NCBI RefSeq assembly: GCF_903944925.1
Contig: NZ_CAJATU010000131.1
Coordinates: 62,001-126,000, forward strand
DNA from: an uncultured Rhodopila sp.
Lineage (GTDB): Bacteria > Pseudomonadota > Alphaproteobacteria > Acetobacterales > Acetobacteraceae
Length of the DNA: 64,000 nucleotides
Reading direction: 5' to 3'
The notes below the pieces were generated by a model. It worked only from the letters and a program-made list of their open reading frames with translations. It was not told the origin of the DNA and did not search any database. A program made the translations under genes and the position numbers. How positions within the stretch are numbered: position 1 is the stretch's first letter; each line of letters starts with the position of its first letter. Shown one piece after another: positions 42,141-50,998 of this stretch.

Positions 42141-43190
42141 ATGCTGTCCCGCCGCCTGACGCTCGCCGGACCCGCGCTGTTCGGCTGGCCCCGATTAGCA
42201 AACGCACAAGTTGACGCCGGGACCGAACTGGTTCTGCTCGCGGCCGACAGCCAGGCGGACTCGGTCCGTGCAGCCAACGATATCGTTGCCCGGTTGGGCG
42301 GTGCCGATGTCCGGCTGCGCGCCGAACCCACCTCCGGGGTCCTCTTTACCGCCGCGCACCTGGCCGATCGGCCGGCGGCGGTGGCGGGGATTTTGCCGTC
42401 CGCGGCGCTGGCGTTCATGAGCCGATCCGGCTTGCCCGCGAGCGTGGTGTATGCCCTGCGATTCATTGCGCGCCTGGGGGTCAGCGAGGTTCACGTCCTG
42501 GCGTCGCAGCGCATCGCCAGCCTGAACGACCTGGCCGGGCAGAAGGTCGGTCTGGGACCGCAGGGCAGCACGACGCAGGCGACGGGTGCGGTGCTGCTCG
42601 ACCGGATGGCGCTGCGGGTTGACCCGGTTTACCTTGATCACGACCAGGCCCTGGCGGCGGTTCTCCGCGGTGAGCTCGCGGCGATGCTGCTGGTCGCCCC
42701 GGCACCGGCGAAGCTGTTCCAGGGCGTGAATCTATCGGACCACGTGCACTTCCTGCCCGCCGGCGAACCCGGCGGCCAGCCGATGGGCCTGCTGCCGGCG
42801 CAGATCCTGGCGGAGGATTATCCGCAGTTGGGCGGTGGCCGCGCGGTTGGCACGCTCGGGGTGCCGATGGTGCTGGCGTGTTTCAACTGGTCCAGCACGA
42901 CGCCGATGTTCGCGGGACTGACGCGGCTGTGCGATTTGCTGGTGGAGCACGGCAGCGGGCTGCGCGGCTTCGACCTGGCGGCCGAGGTATCCGGCTGGGA
43001 ACGGTTCCCGCCGGTTGCGGACTGGCTGGCGCGGGGCCGTGCGGGGACGATCCAGGACGTGGCGTTGGCGCGGCGCCGGACCCCAGCGGCAGGTGCGGGC
43101 GGCGGCGGTGCGGCGGGGAATACGGGGACGTCCGAGGACCAGAAGGAGCGGCTGTTCCAGCAGTTCCTCAAGTGGCGGCGGGGGCAGTAG
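42141..43190 (+). CDS. TAXI/NMT1-type periplasmic solute-binding protein
   Basis: 349 residues. A short signal MLSRRLTLAGPALFGWPRLA ends near NAQ. ELVLLAADSQADSVRAANDI, VYALRFIARLGVSEVHVLAS and IASLNDLAGQKVGLGPQGST match TAXI-like binding proteins of TRAP transporters, with LARRRTPAAGAGGGGAAGN as a flexible C-terminal linker and a basic end. No TRAP membrane subunit (DctM-like) lies next to it, so it is an orphan or works with a distant permease. Substrate unknown. Confidence 0.72.
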   Translation: MLSRRLTLAGPALFGWPRLANAQVDAGTELVLLAADSQADSVRAANDIVARLGGADVRLRAEPTSGVLFTAAHLADRPAAVAGILPSAALAFMSRSGLPASVVYALRFIARLGVSEVHVLASQRIASLNDLAGQKVGLGPQGSTTQATGAVLLDRMALRVDPVYLDHDQALAAVLRGELAAMLLVAPAPAKLFQGVNLSDHVHFLPAGEPGGQPMGLLPAQILAEDYPQLGGGRAVGTLGVPMVLACFNWSSTTPMFAGLTRLCDLLVEHGSGLRGFDLAAEVSGWERFPPVADWLARGRAGTIQDVALARRRTPAAGAGGGGAAGNTGTSEDQKERLFQQFLKWRRGQ

Positions 43191-43216
43191 AGAGAGCCGG
43201 CCGGCCAGGTTTTTGT

Positions 43217-43245
43217 GTCATGGCCGGACCAGGTCCGGCCATGAC
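43217..43245. terminator. Perfect 13-base-pair hairpin between convergent genes
   Basis: GTCATGGCCGGAC (43217-43229), loop cag, GTCCGGCCATGAC (43233-43245). It lies 27 bases after the binding-protein stop and 11 bases past the oxygenase stop on the other strand; the minus-strand side runs into an A/C stretch (ttttt on the plus strand at 43210). A bidirectional terminator is likely. It is also one copy of the palindrome found at 49.69 and 59.22 kb. Confidence 0.7.
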
Positions 43246-43255
43246 GCGGGGGCGC

Positions 43256-43933
43256 TCACCCCACGCTTATCGGCTTCTCCGGGAACGCAAGCTGGTCGCG
43301 CCGGCGCCAGCTCGGCCGGACGTAGTTGATCTCCATCAGGCGCCGCACACCGACGATCTTGCGCTTTTCGAAACCATGCCAGGTCGCCGGGCCGGCAATG
43401 AAGATCGTTGCCGAGTTGAAATCCCCGGATGACCGGGCGATCCATTTCTGATCAGCATCGTAGATGTCGGTGCCCCATTCCGCGGATTCCGGACCGTGGA
43501 ACAGGTAGATCACCATCGAGAACAGCTTTTCCGGGATATCCCGGTGCGGCTCCAGCCAGGCGCCGTTGATGTCCTGGATGTATTCGACGCGCAGATAGCC
43601 GCCTTCGACCTGGATGTCGCAGGTCGCCTCCAACTGGCGTGCCACCGCGGGACGCTGCAACGCATCGGCCAGCGCCTGGCAGCACTGGAAGCCTTCCCGC
43701 AACTTCGGCGTAATGAACGTGCGCTCGTCGTTGTAGGTGCCGCGCGTGCCGTCGGTATCGCCGAGAAACGCCGGGCAAATCGGCAAAGTCAAAATGCCGG
43801 TGCACAGCTCGATCGGGAACACCTCTTTCAGCTTCCAGGTCCGGTATGGCTTTTCCGAGCGTTCGCAGGTGCGCAGCGCATGCAGGAACTGCCGCTCGAT
43901 CACGTCGGCCGAAACGTCAGGTGGGAACTTCAT
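43256..43933 (-). CDS. 2-oxoglutarate/Fe(II)-dependent oxygenase (second of pair)
   Basis: 225 residues. Jelly-roll motifs are visible: the HxD in AWLEPHRDIPEKLFSMVIYL, distal His in GPATWHGFEKRKIVG and the 2OG-binding Arg in VRRLMEINYVRPSWR. Upstream segments such as LKEVFPIELCTGILTLPICP are not familiar. Such enzymes hydroxylate or desaturate with O2 and 2OG. The ATG at 43933 overlaps the previous gene's TAA (TAATG), so the pair is translationally coupled. Last gene of the operon led by the Rid/chorismatase-like protein. Substrate unknown. Confidence 0.82.
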   Translation of the reverse strand: MKFPPDVSADVIERQFLHALRTCERSEKPYRTWKLKEVFPIELCTGILTLPICPAFLGDTDGTRGTYNDERTFITPKLREGFQCCQALADALQRPAVARQLEATCDIQVEGGYLRVEYIQDINGAWLEPHRDIPEKLFSMVIYLFHGPESAEWGTDIYDADQKWIARSSGDFNSATIFIAGPATWHGFEKRKIVGVRRLMEINYVRPSWRRRDQLAFPEKPISVG

Positions 43934-44622
43934 TATTTTGCTCCGGGCATCCGCCGCGGCGCCATATCGATGATCTTGCGCAGCAGCGGCACCGACTTGG
44001 CGAAGGCGCTGACGCTGTGCCGCGCATATTCCTTGCGCACATAGGCTTCGGAATCGACATAGCAGAGCTGCAGGCTCATGCGCTGGCCCTTTTGCGGCAG
44101 GAAGCCGTGCCAGGAGTGGTCGCACACGCGGAACATCAGCATCCGGCCGAACACCGGTGAATATTCGAACGCGTAGTCCTCGCGATCCTCGCTGCGGAGC
44201 ACCCGCAGCTTGCCCTTTTCATATGGCCACTCGCGGGAGAATCCCAGCAATACCGTAATGATCTTGTGCTTGCTGTCGGGATGGGCGTAGCCCTCGTTAT
44301 AATTGCCCGAGGTGTTGCCCATCATGACGATGCAGGGCGGCCGGTTGCTCAGGTCGATGTCGAACTTCTCTTCCACCAGATGGCGGAAGCGCGCGCTGAG
44401 CAGGTCCTGGACCACCGCTTCGAAGCGCGGGCCGCGCACCAAATCGGGCAGGCCGTAGCTGCCGCGATCGGGAATCACCGGCGCATCGGCCAGGACTTCG
44501 TCCTTCAGGCGGGGCGGCAGGGCCTCTTCAATATAGGTGTAGTCGTAGGGATCATGCCGCAGTTCCGCGGCCGCCACGGCGGCCTCATTGATCATGGAAA
44601 GCGGGGCGTCGGATTCACTCAT
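43933..44622 (-). CDS. 2-oxoglutarate/Fe(II)-dependent oxygenase (first of pair)
   Basis: 229 residues from ATG 44622, GGAAGGA upstream. The iron site is GYAHPDSKHKIITVLLGFSR (HxD) and CDHSWHGFLPQKGQRMSLQL (distal His, then Arg/Ser for 2OG). The order HPD...H...R fits the 2OG-Fe(II) fold, and the N-terminal YDYTYIEEALPPRLKDEVLA resembles prolyl-hydroxylase-like starts. It differs clearly from its partner. It follows the Rid-like gene by 41 bases. No substrate can be deduced. Confidence 0.82.
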   Translation of the reverse strand: MSESDAPLSMINEAAVAAAELRHDPYDYTYIEEALPPRLKDEVLADAPVIPDRGSYGLPDLVRGPRFEAVVQDLLSARFRHLVEEKFDIDLSNRPPCIVMMGNTSGNYNEGYAHPDSKHKIITVLLGFSREWPYEKGKLRVLRSEDREDYAFEYSPVFGRMLMFRVCDHSWHGFLPQKGQRMSLQLCYVDSEAYVRKEYARHSVSAFAKSVPLLRKIIDMAPRRMPGAK

Positions 44623-44663
44623 GTCAGGGTTCCTTCCGGTCACGAGGTGCCGTTAGCAAAATG

Positions 44664-45827
44664 TTAAAATTGCGGCAGCGCCGGCGCGTCGTGCGGCGCG
44701 ATGGCGATGCCTTCGATTTCGATCAGCCATTCCGGCCGGCACACCGCGCCGCGCAGGATCAGGCGGGGGATTTGCGGAAACCGTTCGGCCAGATAGTTTT
44801 CCGCGATGCCGTGGTCGCTGGGGTCGCGCAGGTAGACCAGGAAATGCGTCATATCCTCGATCCCCGCGCCGCCGGAGCGCAGCAGCGCGTCGATGTTTTC
44901 GATCGTCCGTTCAAGCTGGCGGTGCACGTCGCCGCGGTGCACGACCTCCCCCGAGGTATCGATGCTCGCCGTTCCTGAAATGAAATGATGTGCCCGGTCG
45001 GCGTAGGCGATTCGCGTGCCCCGCTCGAACGTGACGTCGTAGTCCTTGGTGGCGCAGAGCCGGTCGAAGTCGTTGAGGTAGGAGACCTGGTCCGGCCGCA
45101 GCCCGAGGATCGAATAGGCGTCCATCAGCACTGTATCATAACGGTGAGAGCAGGCGCCCTCGATACCCGTGCTGGCGATGTAATGCGTGTCGCGGTTGAG
45201 GCCCTGTTGCTCGAACAGTGCGGTGCGGGCGGCGACCATGTCCTGGTAGAAAAAATCCACGTCCTTGACGTAAATCCAGGTGCGTACGCAGTTATCGGCC
45301 AAGGTCGCGCCGTTGTCGGCCAGCGTGCCGATCAGGCGGTCGAAGACCTCGCGGGTCTGTTCGGTGGTGGAGCCGGGCTGCTCGATGTTGGTCGCGCAGA
45401 GCCGCGTGCTCCAGAGATGGCCCAGCCCGTTCGACTCGACCAGCATGCTGTCGGGCGCAACGACGCGCTTGGTGAAGGGTGCGGGGCTCTCGATATGGTA
45501 GGCCAGCAGCGCCACTTTGCTGTCCGGCAGCGGCGGCTGTTGCACCATGGACACCGCCACGGGGCTGTCCAGAGGCTCCTGGAACAGGCTGCTCTGGCGC
45601 AGCACAGCGGCCTGATTGGCAATGTCGCTGAGGTAAATGCGGCGGAAGATCGCGCTTTCCGGCGGCAGGCTCAGGGACTGCAGCGCCTCGGCATAGCGCT
45701 GCCCGACGGTGTCGATCTGCCGCGTCAGGCTGAGATGTCCGGGCGCCTCGATAGTTATGTAATGTTCGGTGCAGCCGGAAAGGCCACGGTAGCTGCGCAA
45801 GGCGAGTCCGTTGTCGGAACGTGCCAT
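44664..45827 (-). CDS. Two-domain Rid/YjgF-fold protein, chorismatase (FkbO/Hyg5/XanB2)-like
   Basis: 387 residues from ATG 45827, GAGGAA upstream. The C-terminal half carries DTHYIASTGIEGACSHRYDT, DAYSILGLRPDQVSYLNDFD, VTFERGTRIAYADRAHHFIS then GTASIDTSGEVVHRGDV, and VCRPEWLIEIEGIAI. That layout is that of chorismatases, which turn chorismate into 3- or 4-hydroxybenzoate or dihydroxycyclohexadiene carboxylate and share the Rid fold. The N-terminal half is poorly conserved. It leads an operon with two oxygenases. Chorismatase activity is a hypothesis; a Rid-type imine hydrolase is the alternative. Confidence 0.72.
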   Translation of the reverse strand: MARSDNGLALRSYRGLSGCTEHYITIEAPGHLSLTRQIDTVGQRYAEALQSLSLPPESAIFRRIYLSDIANQAAVLRQSSLFQEPLDSPVAVSMVQQPPLPDSKVALLAYHIESPAPFTKRVVAPDSMLVESNGLGHLWSTRLCATNIEQPGSTTEQTREVFDRLIGTLADNGATLADNCVRTWIYVKDVDFFYQDMVAARTALFEQQGLNRDTHYIASTGIEGACSHRYDTVLMDAYSILGLRPDQVSYLNDFDRLCATKDYDVTFERGTRIAYADRAHHFISGTASIDTSGEVVHRGDVHRQLERTIENIDALLRSGGAGIEDMTHFLVYLRDPSDHGIAENYLAERFPQIPRLILRGAVCRPEWLIEIEGIAIAPHDAPALPQF

Positions 45828-46169
45828 AAATGGTTCCTCAATTGCGAACGATAACAACAAAAAGGCCGATTCTCGCGGCGGTGGATCGTTCCTGAGTGAA
45901 CGGCTTCTAGGTTGCGGGACTCGCGGACGTCTTTGATCTGGATCAAGTAGGGCGGTGGGCGGCAGGGGCATGACCTGTTGCGGTGGCGTCTTTCGGCGCC
46001 CCGGTTTCCGAGTCGGTCTTTGTTTTGTACATCTTTTTTCTCGATGCAGAGTTCGCAGAGCGAAGCGCAGGATGCGCTAAGTAAGGTGTTTAAAAAGTTG
46101 GTAATTATACAGAATAGACGGGCTCCGTGGCCGCTGCGCCCCACCCGGAGCACGCGGCATCGAGTCGCG
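45828..46169. other. Divergent intergenic region with an FNR-type site
   Basis: 342 bases between the Rid-like operon (minus) and the NHL-repeat gene (plus). It contains the perfect FNR/FixK box described separately and an AT-rich stretch at 46080-46125 (aaaaagttggtaattatac) that may be the plus-strand promoter. No gene is called. Confidence 0.6.
45933..45946. promoter_or_regulatory. FNR/FixK-type box
   Basis: TTGAT-ctgg-ATCAA, an exact match to the symmetric FNR/FixK/Anr consensus. It lies 105 bases upstream of the Rid-like ATG and 224 bases upstream of the NHL gene, so it more likely controls the Rid/oxygenase operon. Confidence 0.65.
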
Positions 46170-47243
46170 ATGGCGATGCGCCCGCCCGCGCCGCCGATTC
46201 GCAAAATCGCGCAACGCTTCCTTACCGTTCTCGCCGTTTCGCTACTCTCCGCCACCGCCGCCGCGGCGGACCCGCCGCGCATGCAGGTCGATTCGTCCTG
46301 GCCGAAGCCGCTGCCGCACGGCTGGGTGCTGGGCGAGGTCTCCGGCGTCGCCGTCGATGCCGCCGACGACGTCTGGATCATTCAGCGGCCCGGCAAAGGG
46401 CCGACCGCCGCGCCCCCGGTAATCGAATTCGACCCGGCTGGCAGCGTGCTGCGCACCTGGGGCGGTCCCGGCAAGGGCTACGACTGGTTCCAGTCCGAGC
46501 ACGGCATCACCATCGACGCGAAAGGCTTCGTCTGGCTCGGCGGCAACGGCGCCAATGACGGCCAGGTGCTGAAATTCACCCAACAAGGCGCGTTCCTGTT
46601 GCAGATCGGCCACCCCGCGACGGGCGCCGCCAGCAATGACGTCACCCGGCTCGGCCGCCCCGCCGGCGTGGCGGTCGATGACGCGGCGCACGAGGTCTAC
46701 ATCGCCGACGGCTATGGCAACCGGCGCATCATCGTGTTCGACTCGGAGACCGGCGCCTACAAGCGGCATTGGGGCGCCTATGGTGAGCGTCCATCCGACG
46801 CCGCGCAGCATTATGATCCGCATGCGCCGCTGCCGAGGCAGTTCGGCCGCCCGGTGCATTGCGTTCGGCTCGCCAAGGACGGGCTGGTCTATGTCTGCGA
46901 TCGTCAGAACGACCGCATCCAGGTGTTCCGCAAGGATGGAAGGTTCGTCACCGAATACCGCATCGCGCCGGAAACCACCGGCCTCGGCAGCGTATGGGAC
47001 CTCGGGCTATGGCCCGATCCGGGCCAGACGCTGCTGTTCAACGGCGACGGACGGAATGAGGTGGTCCGCATCCTGCGCCGCACCGACGGTGTAATTCTGG
47101 GTGCGTTCGGCCGGGCAGGGCGGGGACCCGGGGAGTTCCACTGGGTGCACAGCCTGGCGATCGACAGTCATGGCGACGTCTTTACGACCGAGGTCGATGG
47201 CGGCAACCGGGTGCAGCGGTTCGTACCGGAGGCGGGTCGGTGA
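46170..47243 (+). CDS. Secreted NHL-repeat beta-propeller protein
   Basis: About 357 residues from ATG 46170. A signal sequence KIAQRFLTVLAVSLLSATAA ends AAA-DPP. NHL blades recur: LGEVSGVAVDAADDVWIIQR, DWFQSEHGITIDAKGFVWLG, VTRLGRPAGVAVDDAAHEVY, FGRPVHCVRLAKDGLVYVCD and WVHSLAIDSHGDVFTTEVDG. Such proteins resemble the peptidyl-alpha-hydroxyglycine lyase propeller but are common in alphaproteobacteria as uncharacterised periplasmic proteins. No strong ribosome site precedes the ATG; ATG 46176 is also possible. Confidence 0.8.
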   Translation: MAMRPPAPPIRKIAQRFLTVLAVSLLSATAAAADPPRMQVDSSWPKPLPHGWVLGEVSGVAVDAADDVWIIQRPGKGPTAAPPVIEFDPAGSVLRTWGGPGKGYDWFQSEHGITIDAKGFVWLGGNGANDGQVLKFTQQGAFLLQIGHPATGAASNDVTRLGRPAGVAVDDAAHEVYIADGYGNRRIIVFDSETGAYKRHWGAYGERPSDAAQHYDPHAPLPRQFGRPVHCVRLAKDGLVYVCDRQNDRIQVFRKDGRFVTEYRIAPETTGLGSVWDLGLWPDPGQTLLFNGDGRNEVVRILRRTDGVILGAFGRAGRGPGEFHWVHSLAIDSHGDVFTTEVDGGNRVQRFVPEAGR

Positions 47244-47276
47244 GGCCTGACCCCACGCGACTCCCGGAGGATAACC

Positions 47277-47768
47277 CTACCGCGTCATGCCTTTGTCGCC
47301 GATACCAAACCCGCCGGCCGCATTCGCCAGGCGCTGCAGGTCGGTGCGCGACACCATCACGTCGGCGTCCGCGCCGCAATTGCCGGACACTTTCGCAGTC
47401 TGCGCCCCGGCCCAATGGACAATGTACTGCAAGGACGGCTCGGTGCGCCGACCTTCGACCACGAGGCTGCCGCCGTCTTCGGCCATCGCATTCGGGTCGA
47501 GCAAGCAGGTCCCGGCGGCCGAACCGGTCGGAGTCATGACGGTCGCGGGGATGGTCATCTCCCACATGTCGGTATCCTGGGATCCCGGCTTGAACACCAC
47601 GATGTCACCGACCTTGGGGCGGAATTCATCCAACTGGAGTACCAGGAAGGTGCTGACGCAGCCTGTCACCATGATTGCCATCGCCGCCAGAACCGGTAGC
47701 CATGCCGCAAACGGCACCCTTTGGTGGGATGGAGTCCGGCCTGGTTCGTGCTGATCCGATTGTCTCAT
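47277..47768 (-). CDS. Membrane-anchored protein of unknown function
   Basis: 163 residues. A positively charged N-terminus leads to one membrane segment WLPVLAAMAIMVTGCVSTFL. TGC inside that segment might be a poor lipobox, but a simple anchor is as likely. The periplasmic part reads FRPKVGDIVVFKPGSQDTDM, GTCLLDPNAMAEDGGSLVVE and SLQYIVHWAGAQTAKVSGNC, with three cysteines that could form a disulphide. I recognise no family. It is convergent with the NHL gene and divergent from guaB. Confidence 0.65.
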   Translation of the reverse strand: MRQSDQHEPGRTPSHQRVPFAAWLPVLAAMAIMVTGCVSTFLVLQLDEFRPKVGDIVVFKPGSQDTDMWEMTIPATVMTPTGSAAGTCLLDPNAMAEDGGSLVVEGRRTEPSLQYIVHWAGAQTAKVSGNCGADADVMVSRTDLQRLANAAGGFGIGDKGMTR

Positions 47769-48088
47769 GTGTATGTGCCTTCAGTCGCGAGCGCGTTGGA
47801 GAGCGCATGAGGGAAGGATATTGTGCAGCGCAGCATAAAAGCAAGGACAGAGTTGGACAGCCGAACCGACCCGGCCGGAATGGCGCACGGGGAACACACG
47901 GGCGCGAGGAAAGTAACTCCGGTTTGCGCCGGATCATTGACCCCGCTGCCGTGACAAACGCCGCGCGGCGAGGCCGTATCCCGCCGCGCCGGGACGCAAC
48001 GACGCCTGCGTCATGAAGCCTTTGCTTGCAGACTCCCGACCTTCCGCCTATGTGGGGGCGCCAAGGTAGCGGAAAGGCTCACCCGCCC
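47769..48088. other. guaB upstream region, no gene seen
   Basis: 320 bases between the divergent unknown gene and guaB. A few AT-richer bases (47840-47860) may hold a promoter, and TTGCAG at about 48024 with TATGTG downstream is a weak plus-strand candidate. No attenuator or known purine riboswitch is visible. Confidence 0.4.
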
Positions 48089-49609
48089 ATGGACCTCGAA
48101 AATCCCCCTGGCTCACTTCCTTCTTCCCCGGCCCTGCGTATCGGCGCCTCACGCGTGGAGGAGGCGTTGGCCTTCGATGACGTGCTGGTGGTTCCGGCCT
48201 ACTCGCAGGTGCTGCCATCCTCGACCAGCACCGTCACCCGGCTGACGCGGACGATTTCGCTGAATATCCCGCTGATTTCCGCCGCGATGGACACCGTCAC
48301 CGAAGCGGAAATGGCGATCGCCATGTCGCAGCTCGGCGGCATGGGCGTGATCCACAAGAACATGACGCCCGAGGAACAGGCGTCCCTGGTCCGCCGGGTG
48401 AAGAAATACGAATCCGGCATGGTGGTGAACCCGCTGACGATTCACCCGGACCAGACCCTGGCCGACGTCAAGGCGCTGATGTCGTCGCACCATATCAGCG
48501 GCATTCCGGTGGTCGAACGTGAGACCAATCGCCTGGTGGGCATCGTCACCAATCGCGACGTCCGCTTCGCCACCGAGCCCAGCCTCAAGGTTTACGAGCT
48601 GATGACCCGGGAAAACCTGGTCACCGTGACATCCGATGTCGGCCCGGAACGCGCCCGCCATTTGCTGCACAAGCACCGCATCGAGAAGCTGATCGTCGTC
48701 GATGAGGCCTACCGCTGCATCGGGCTGATCACCGTCAAGGACATGGACAAGGCCGAATCGCACCCGCTGTCCAACAAGGACGAACTCGGCCGCCTGCGCG
48801 TCGCCGCCGCCACCGGTGTCGGCCCTGAGGGCGAAGCCCGCGCCCATGCGCTGATCGCCGCGGAATGCGACGTCATCGTCGTCGATACCGCGCATGGCCA
48901 CTCCGAGGGCGTGCTGCGCGCGATCGAGGCGATCAAGAAAGCCTCCAACACCGCCCAGGTGATTGGCGGCAACGTCGCCACCCCCGAAGGCGCCCTGTCG
49001 CTGATCGCCGCCGGCGTAGACGCCGTCAAGATCGGCATTGGCCCCGGCAGCATCTGCACCACGCGGATCGTCGCCGGTGTCGGCGTGCCGCAATTCACTG
49101 CGGTGATGGAAACCGCCGCCGCCTGCCGGGAGAAGGGCGTTCCCGCCATCGCCGACGGCGGCATGCGCACCAGCGGCGACGTCGTCAAAGCCATCGCCGC
49201 CGGTGCAGACTGTTGTATGATCGGTAGCCTCCTGGCCGGAACCGAGGAGGCGCCCGGGGAGGTGTTCCTGTATCAGGGACGGTCGTACAAGTCCTATCGG
49301 GGGATGGGCAGCCTCGGCGCGATGGCGCGGGGGTCCGCGGACCGGTATTTCCAGCAGGACATCAAGGACCAGCTCAAACTGGTGCCGGAAGGCGTCGAGG
49401 GGCGCGTCGGGTATAAGGGCGCCGTGGGTAATGTAATTCACCAGCTTGTCGGCGGCCTGAAGGCGGGCATGGGGTATACCGGCAGCGCCGATATCGCGTC
49501 ATTGCAGACCAACGCGCGGTTCCGGCGCGTGACCGGGGCCGGGCTGCGGGAGAGCCATGTGCACGACGTGGCGATCGACCGCGAGGCGCCGAACTACCGG
49601 CAGGATTGA
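48089..49609 (+). CDS. guaB: IMP dehydrogenase
   Basis: 506 residues from ATG 48089. The catalytic barrel has [40 protein letters not shown], the loop [20 protein letters not shown] with the active Cys, and [20 protein letters not shown]. Residues about 110-225 are two CBS domains ([40 protein letters not shown]). It oxidises IMP to XMP with NAD+, the committed step of GMP synthesis. The usual partner guaA is not nearby within the window. Confidence 0.97.
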   Translation: MDLENPPGSLPSSPALRIGASRVEEALAFDDVLVVPAYSQVLPSSTSTVTRLTRTISLNIPLISAAMDTVTEAEMAIAMSQLGGMGVIHKNMTPEEQASLVRRVKKYESGMVVNPLTIHPDQTLADVKALMSSHHISGIPVVERETNRLVGIVTNRDVRFATEPSLKVYELMTRENLVTVTSDVGPERARHLLHKHRIEKLIVVDEAYRCIGLITVKDMDKAESHPLSNKDELGRLRVAAATGVGPEGEARAHALIAAECDVIVVDTAHGHSEGVLRAIEAIKKASNTAQVIGGNVATPEGALSLIAAGVDAVKIGIGPGSICTTRIVAGVGVPQFTAVMETAAACREKGVPAIADGGMRTSGDVVKAIAAGADCCMIGSLLAGTEEAPGEVFLYQGRSYKSYRGMGSLGAMARGSADRYFQQDIKDQLKLVPEGVEGRVGYKGAVGNVIHQLVGGLKAGMGYTGSADIASLQTNARFRRVTGAGLRESHVHDVAIDREAPNYRQD

Positions 49610-49689
49610 TGCTGCGTTAGGGGATTGGCGCTACGGCGGTCGTGTTTTTCCCGCCTAGATGAGGGACAAGACACCCGGCTCCTCCCCCG

Positions 49690-49770
49690 TGTCATGGCCG
49701 GACTTGGTCCGGCCACCGACGACTTGCGGTCTATTGTGGCGGCAAAGTCGTGGATTGCCGGGCCGAGCGA
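49690..49770. repeat. Dispersed palindromic element, copy A
   Basis: Begins GTGTCATGGCCGGACttg GTCCGGCC, split here as GGCCGGAC-ttg-GTCCGGCC, and continues with a segment (cgacttgcggtctattgtgg, then cggcaaagtcgtggattgcc) that recurs at 59224-59316. It lies between guaB and the DUF2244 gene, 80 bases after the guaB stop. Confidence 0.75.
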
Positions 49771-49832
49771 GGGCTTCGCGCATAGGCCGCGGGGGAGTCG
49801 CCCTCGACACCGCTTGGTATTAGGGTCCCACG

Positions 49833-50345
49833 ATGTCCACACGGCTCCTGCATCCGTCCGATCCGGTGTTTGAAGCGCTGATCGTACCCTACCGCAGCAT
49901 GACGCCGCGCAGCGCGGCGATCCTCGCCGGATTTCTGGTGGCGCTGAGCCTGACCATCGCGCTGAGGTTCGTGCTGCTCGGCGCCTGGCCGGTGCTGGCT
50001 TTCAGTGTTTTGGAGGTCCCGCTGCTGGGCTTGCTGCTGGCGATCAACATCCGCCGCGCGCGAACCAGCGAACTGATCCTGCTCGATCGCCTGACCCTGA
50101 CGGTGACGCGAACCGATCCGGCCGGACGGCGGCAAAGCCTCTCGCTTCCCGCTGCCTGGCTACAGGTGAACCTGGAGGCGGGGGCAGGCGGATCGCGGCT
50201 GATGTTGAGCAGCCGCGGCCGCGGCAGCGAAGTTGGCGCATTTCTGCACGAACCGGACAGGGCTTTACTGTTCGAAGCGCTGCGCAGCGCCATGCACGAC
50301 TCGCGGAATGCCAATTTTGATAATCCGCAACTGCGGAGTGACTGA
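49833..50345 (+). CDS. DUF2244 integral membrane protein
   Basis: 170 residues. Two membrane helices in the N-terminal half (AILAGFLVALSLTIALRFVL, LGAWPVLAFSVLEVPLLGLL) are followed by INIRRARTSELILLDRLTLT and VTRTDPAGRRQSLSLPAAWL, with RLMLSSRGRGSEVGAFLHEP near the end. This is the pattern of the alphaproteobacterial DUF2244 family, often linked to cytochrome oxidase or nth genes. Its role is unknown. ATG 49833 lies close after the dispersed repeat, so expression may start inside that repeat region. Confidence 0.82.
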   Translation: MSTRLLHPSDPVFEALIVPYRSMTPRSAAILAGFLVALSLTIALRFVLLGAWPVLAFSVLEVPLLGLLLAINIRRARTSELILLDRLTLTVTRTDPAGRRQSLSLPAAWLQVNLEAGAGGSRLMLSSRGRGSEVGAFLHEPDRALLFEALRSAMHDSRNANFDNPQLRSD

Positions 50346-50370
50346 TCCGGACTCCGGCAGTATTATCGCT

Positions 50371-50829
50371 TTAGGGCTCAGCGGGTCCCATCGACTTGAT
50401 CAGGTCGAACACGCGCTTGCGGATCGACGGGTCCGTAATGCGGTAATACGCGCGCACCAGTTCCAGCGTTTCGCGCCGGCTGAGCGTGTCGTCGGCGAAC
50501 GGATCCTGCGACTCGGCCGAGCCGGTTGTCCGGCGGCCGGTTGAGCCGCCGAAATTGGCCGCAAGACTATCGGGCATGTCGTCGAAGAAAAAGCTTATCG
50601 GCACGTCCAGCACCCGGGACAGGTCGAACAGCCGGGATGCCCCGACCCGGTTCACCCCGCGTTCGTACTTCTGAACCTGTTGAAATGTCAGGCCAAGCGA
50701 TTCGCCCAGGCGTTCCTGCGACATTCCCAACAAGGTGCGCCGGAGACGAATGCGCGAACCGACATGCACGTCGATGGGGCTGGGACGACTTTCCCTGTCT
50801 CCGGCGATGGCTTGTTCGACCCCTGCCAT
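50371..50829 (-). CDS. XRE-family transcriptional regulator
   Basis: 152 residues. The helix-turn-helix is IRLRRTLLGMSQERLGESLG, then LTFQQVQKYERGVNRVGASR and LFDLSRVLDVPISFFFDDMP. The C-terminus ETLELVRAYYRITDPSIRKR is typical of the alphaproteobacterial XRE protein that sits beside lnt and often metK. It may bind near its own promoter in the 170-base gap to lnt. Target genes cannot be deduced. Confidence 0.9.
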   Translation of the reverse strand: MAGVEQAIAGDRESRPSPIDVHVGSRIRLRRTLLGMSQERLGESLGLTFQQVQKYERGVNRVGASRLFDLSRVLDVPISFFFDDMPDSLAANFGGSTGRRTTGSAESQDPFADDTLSRRETLELVRAYYRITDPSIRKRVFDLIKSMGPAEP

Positions 50830-50998
50830 ACTACGAGTCCTTTACCTCTAAGCACATCCGCATACAGTTCGAACGCTTGCTCCGCCAATGGCAGTCTGGG
50901 ACGGGAGAACCGAGCATCAAACTATAGGTAACGGCCCTCCACTGCAACCCAAAATTGTCGGTTACCGAAAAAATCGACGTGATAGAGAGGCAAAAAAC

